A stretch of DNA of 7,711 bases from an uncultured Clostridia bacterium (GTDB lineage: Bacteria; Bacillota; Clostridia; Oscillospirales; Ruminococcaceae): the NCBI GenBank assembly GCA_946183095.1, contig CAMHBE010000076.1, positions 1 through 7,711 of the forward strand, given 5' to 3'. How positions within the stretch are numbered: position 1 is the first letter of the stretch; every line of letters starts with the position of its first letter. Below the pieces are notes generated by a model that searched no databases, had not been told where the DNA came from, and was given only the letters and a program-made list of their open reading frames with translations. The position numbers and the translations under genes are program-made. Positions 6,405 through 7,711 of this stretch are shown piece after piece.

Positions 6405-6641
6405 TCAGTTGGTCTTATCCTTGTTTGCTTCGAGAAGCGCGTTTATGGCATCCTTAGGCACAGCCTTCGAGGATTCCACATTCGTTTCCTGTGCGTTTTT
6501 CAGCTCATTTCTGATTATCTTTATGTCTTTCGGTGCGGAAATGCCGAGCTTTACCCTGTCTTTTGCAACTTCAAGAACAGTGATCTCGATATTGTCGGCG
6601 ATGATAACGCTCTCTTCTGTTTTTCTTGTAACTACGAGCAA
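6405..6641 (-). CDS. csrA: Translational regulator CsrA (TTG start)
   Basis: Encodes 78 residues. The protein opens MLVVTRKTEESVIIADNIEI, the CsrA signature (MLVLTRKxGESI.I.dxIeitV), and continues through VAKDRVKLGISAPKDIKIIR. Arg44, needed for RNA binding, is conserved, although the usual VHREE is changed to IIRNE. The tail is about 15 residues longer than the shortest homologues. CsrA is a dimer that binds GGA motifs in mRNA; in Firmicutes it represses flagellin translation and is antagonised by FliW. The start must be TTG at 6641: the preceding in-frame codon is the fliW stop TGA, and GGGAGG (6650-6655) lies eight bases upstream. The two genes touch with no gap, so translation is almost certainly coupled to fliW. 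Confidence 0.95.
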   Translation of the reverse strand: MLVVTRKTEESVIIADNIEITVLEVAKDRVKLGISAPKDIKIIRNELKNAQETNVESSKAVPKDAINALLEANKDKTN

Positions 6642-7082
6642 TCAACTCACCTCCCGTGATTCGTAAACGGGCATTCTGAACGGATAATCCAGCGGCAGGA
6701 TGACCTGTATCGCCTTGCGGTTATCCTTGTTTATGACGATCGGAGACTTCATGTTGACCGTGGTGTGCTTATAATCCGCGGGCACCTTAGCGATAACGAG
6801 AGCAGCCACATCCTGTTCGGGTCTGAGTCCGAGCAGCGAGCGTTCGTTGTCGGCGAGTGTCACGGTAAAACCGCCGTCTATCAGAATGGGGTTGAACACG
6901 ATGAAGCACAGAGACGGATCATCCATAGACTGGAGCCACATCGGGAAAACGTCCTCCCCGAGAGGTGACAGCAGTGCGAACTTCTTATGATCCTCAAAGG
7001 CGTAAAGTCCGTTGGGGAACTCATAGACATCCTTCTCATCGGCTTCGATAGTTCCAAAATCCCTTGTTTCGATCTTTATCAT
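6642..7082 (-). CDS. fliW: Flagellar assembly factor FliW
   Basis: Encodes 146 residues, the normal length. It has the family start (IKIETRDFGTIEADEKDVYEF), LQSMDDPSLCFIVFNP (50-65) and the hallmark NMKSPIVINKDNRKAIQVIL (110-129, family NLxAPIVINxxxrxgxQVIL). FliW is a small beta-barrel that binds flagellin or, alternatively, CsrA; free FliW allosterically stops CsrA binding RNA, linking flagellin export to its translation. The ATG has AAAGGA (7090-7095) seven bases upstream. It lies 62 bases downstream of the DUF6470 gene and its TGA abuts the csrA TTG in the same reading frame. Confidence 0.95.
   Translation of the reverse strand: MIKIETRDFGTIEADEKDVYEFPNGLYAFEDHKKFALLSPLGEDVFPMWLQSMDDPSLCFIVFNPILIDGGFTVTLADNERSLLGLRPEQDVAALVIAKVPADYKHTTVNMKSPIVINKDNRKAIQVILPLDYPFRMPVYESREVS
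6647..6659 (-). promoter_or_regulatory. csrA ribosome binding site inside a GGA-loop hairpin
   Basis: On the minus strand, TCAC (6656-6659) pairs with GTGA (6647-6650), leaving the loop GGGAG (6651-6655), which is most of the csrA Shine-Dalgarno GGGAGG. A short stem presenting GGA in its loop is the preferred CsrA target, so CsrA may repress its own translation. The element lies within the last codons of fliW. The stem is short and the binding is inference. Confidence 0.45.
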
Positions 7083-7144
7083 ATTTCTTTCCTTTCGTAT
7101 TGCCGGCAGACATGAGCCGTCATATTATCGTGCGTTCTGAGCGC

Positions 7145-7663
7145 TTATCCGCGTACATCCACCTTCGGAACATAGTTGGGGTCCGAGCGCGGCGGAACGT
7201 ATATGGGATCGCCGAGGTACTCTATGCTCACGCTCGGCATCTGCGTAACTTCAAACTCTACCTTGCCGGGTGTGAACTCAAAAGGCTCCACTGCCGCGTT
7301 TTCCCAGTCGATATTGACATCGCCCGCGTCATAGTTTATGTTGAGCACACCGTCCTCGAAGGTGATATCCGCGCCCTCTTTCGGCAGGAAATCCATGATA
7401 GTCTGGATAGTCTGACCTGCCTTGTTGTTCTGGGCGGCTATCTCGGCGGGAGAAACTCCGCGCACGAGCTGATCGCCCTCGTTCACTATCTTTGCGGTAC
7501 CCTGATAGGCTATAGAGATACCGTCGTCGGAGTTGCGCTTGATGAAGTCAGCATTGTTGTAATGCCCGAAACCGAGGCTCGAACGTGCCGCGTAAGTGTC
7601 GATGTTTATCTTCGGCAGCTCCGAGTGTATCTTCAGTTCGCCCTTGTCGGTCTGAATGTTCAT
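7145..7663 (-). CDS. DUF6470 (YviE-like) protein of the flagellar operon
   Basis: Encodes 172 residues. The N-terminus MNIQTDKGELKIHSELPKINI fits the amphipathic beta repeats of YviE-type proteins. The C-terminus carries IEYLGDPIYVPPRSDPNY (147-164), which I recognise as the family's conserved tail motif (xxYxGxPIYVPPSADP). There is no signal peptide or membrane segment. In B. subtilis the equivalent gene sits between flgL and fliW; its biochemical role is not established. The ATG is separated by two bases from a possible stop of an upstream frame, with a rather distant GGAG about 14 bases upstream. No start codon is visible in the 48 upstream bases of the same frame, so a longer N-terminus would have to begin beyond the window. 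Confidence 0.85.
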   Translation of the reverse strand: MNIQTDKGELKIHSELPKINIDTYAARSSLGFGHYNNADFIKRNSDDGISIAYQGTAKIVNEGDQLVRGVSPAEIAAQNNKAGQTIQTIMDFLPKEGADITFEDGVLNINYDAGDVNIDWENAAVEPFEFTPGKVEFEVTQMPSVSIEYLGDPIYVPPRSDPNYVPKVDVRG

Positions 7664-7665
7664 TT

Positions 7666-7711
7666 TCAGCGCTTTTTCTCCGAATCCAGCCAGGCGACCG
7701 CGCTGAGCGCG
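7666..7711 (-). CDS. 3' end of an upstream minus-strand gene (partial, unidentified)
   Basis: One minus-strand frame enters at the window edge and ends with TGA at 7666-7668, two bases before the DUF6470 ATG; its last residues would be ALSAVAWLDSEKKR. The tight spacing is typical of a coupled operon neighbour. By synteny flgL is the expected gene here, but this ending does not resemble the usual FlgL C-terminus (hydrophobic, often ending LLDxL), so I do not assign it. Only 14 codons are visible and other frames are also open, so support is weak. Confidence 0.35.
   Translation of the reverse strand, partial: ALSAVAWLDSEKKR

Noticed and set aside
7079..7123. 14-codon upstream open frame overlapping the fliW ATG as ATGA
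   Set aside because: The ATGA overlap is suggestive of coupling, but the small frame has no Shine-Dalgarno and fliW has its own good one. Chance is likely.
7125..7150. Flagellar sigma-28-like promoter before fliW (CACGATAA with TAAG upstream)
   Set aside because: The -10 matches only six of eight positions and the spacing to TAAG is about 11 bases rather than about 15-16.

Overview
This window looks like chromosomal DNA from a motile Clostridia-type Firmicute, probably a relative of the Ruminococcaceae/Oscillospiraceae. This is inference from gene content and style. The flagellar late-gene cluster has the Firmicute order (DUF6470/YviE-like, fliW, csrA, fliD, fliS, FliT/FlgN-like). The FliW-CsrA pair is the Gram-positive type. 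The first gene encodes a secreted protein with a sortase-like SPDTG tail of the kind common in gut and rumen Ruminococcus relatives. Base composition is moderate and ribosome binding sites are mostly strong.

Layout. On the plus strand, 45-920 encodes a wall-anchored, Trp-rich surface protein that ends in a clear intrinsic terminator (939-976). From 7711 down to 1378 every gene is on the minus strand with short gaps: the tail of an unidentified upstream gene (7666-7711), a DUF6470 protein (7145-7663), fliW (6642-7082), csrA (6405-6641, TTG start), fliD (3137-6337, unusually long), fliS (2688-3059), a FliT/FlgN-like helical protein (2188-2676) and an amidohydrolase (1378-2169). The two groups converge on a 457-base gap (921-1377). 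That gap contains the terminator, a 166-base imperfect palindrome, a GC-rich hairpin cluster and a 35-base tandem duplication reaching into the amidohydrolase stop codon.

How the genes work together. In the known Firmicute circuit, FliW binds either flagellin or CsrA. When flagellin is exported, FliW is freed and sequesters CsrA, which otherwise blocks flagellin translation. FliD caps the filament, FliS is the flagellin chaperone, and FliT/FlgN-type proteins are chaperones for cap or hook-filament proteins. The flagellin gene is not in this window.

Most interesting points. (1) fliW and csrA are in one reading frame separated by a single TGA, with csrA starting at TTG. (2) CsrA-type GGA motifs sit in hairpin loops at the csrA ribosome binding site and in the csrA-fliD gap, with another GGA at the fliD Shine-Dalgarno, suggesting feedback on the operon itself. 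(3) FliD carries a roughly 340-residue insertion built from degenerate aromatic repeats. (4) The long palindrome between the convergent genes resembles a MITE-like dispersed element or a two-way terminator.
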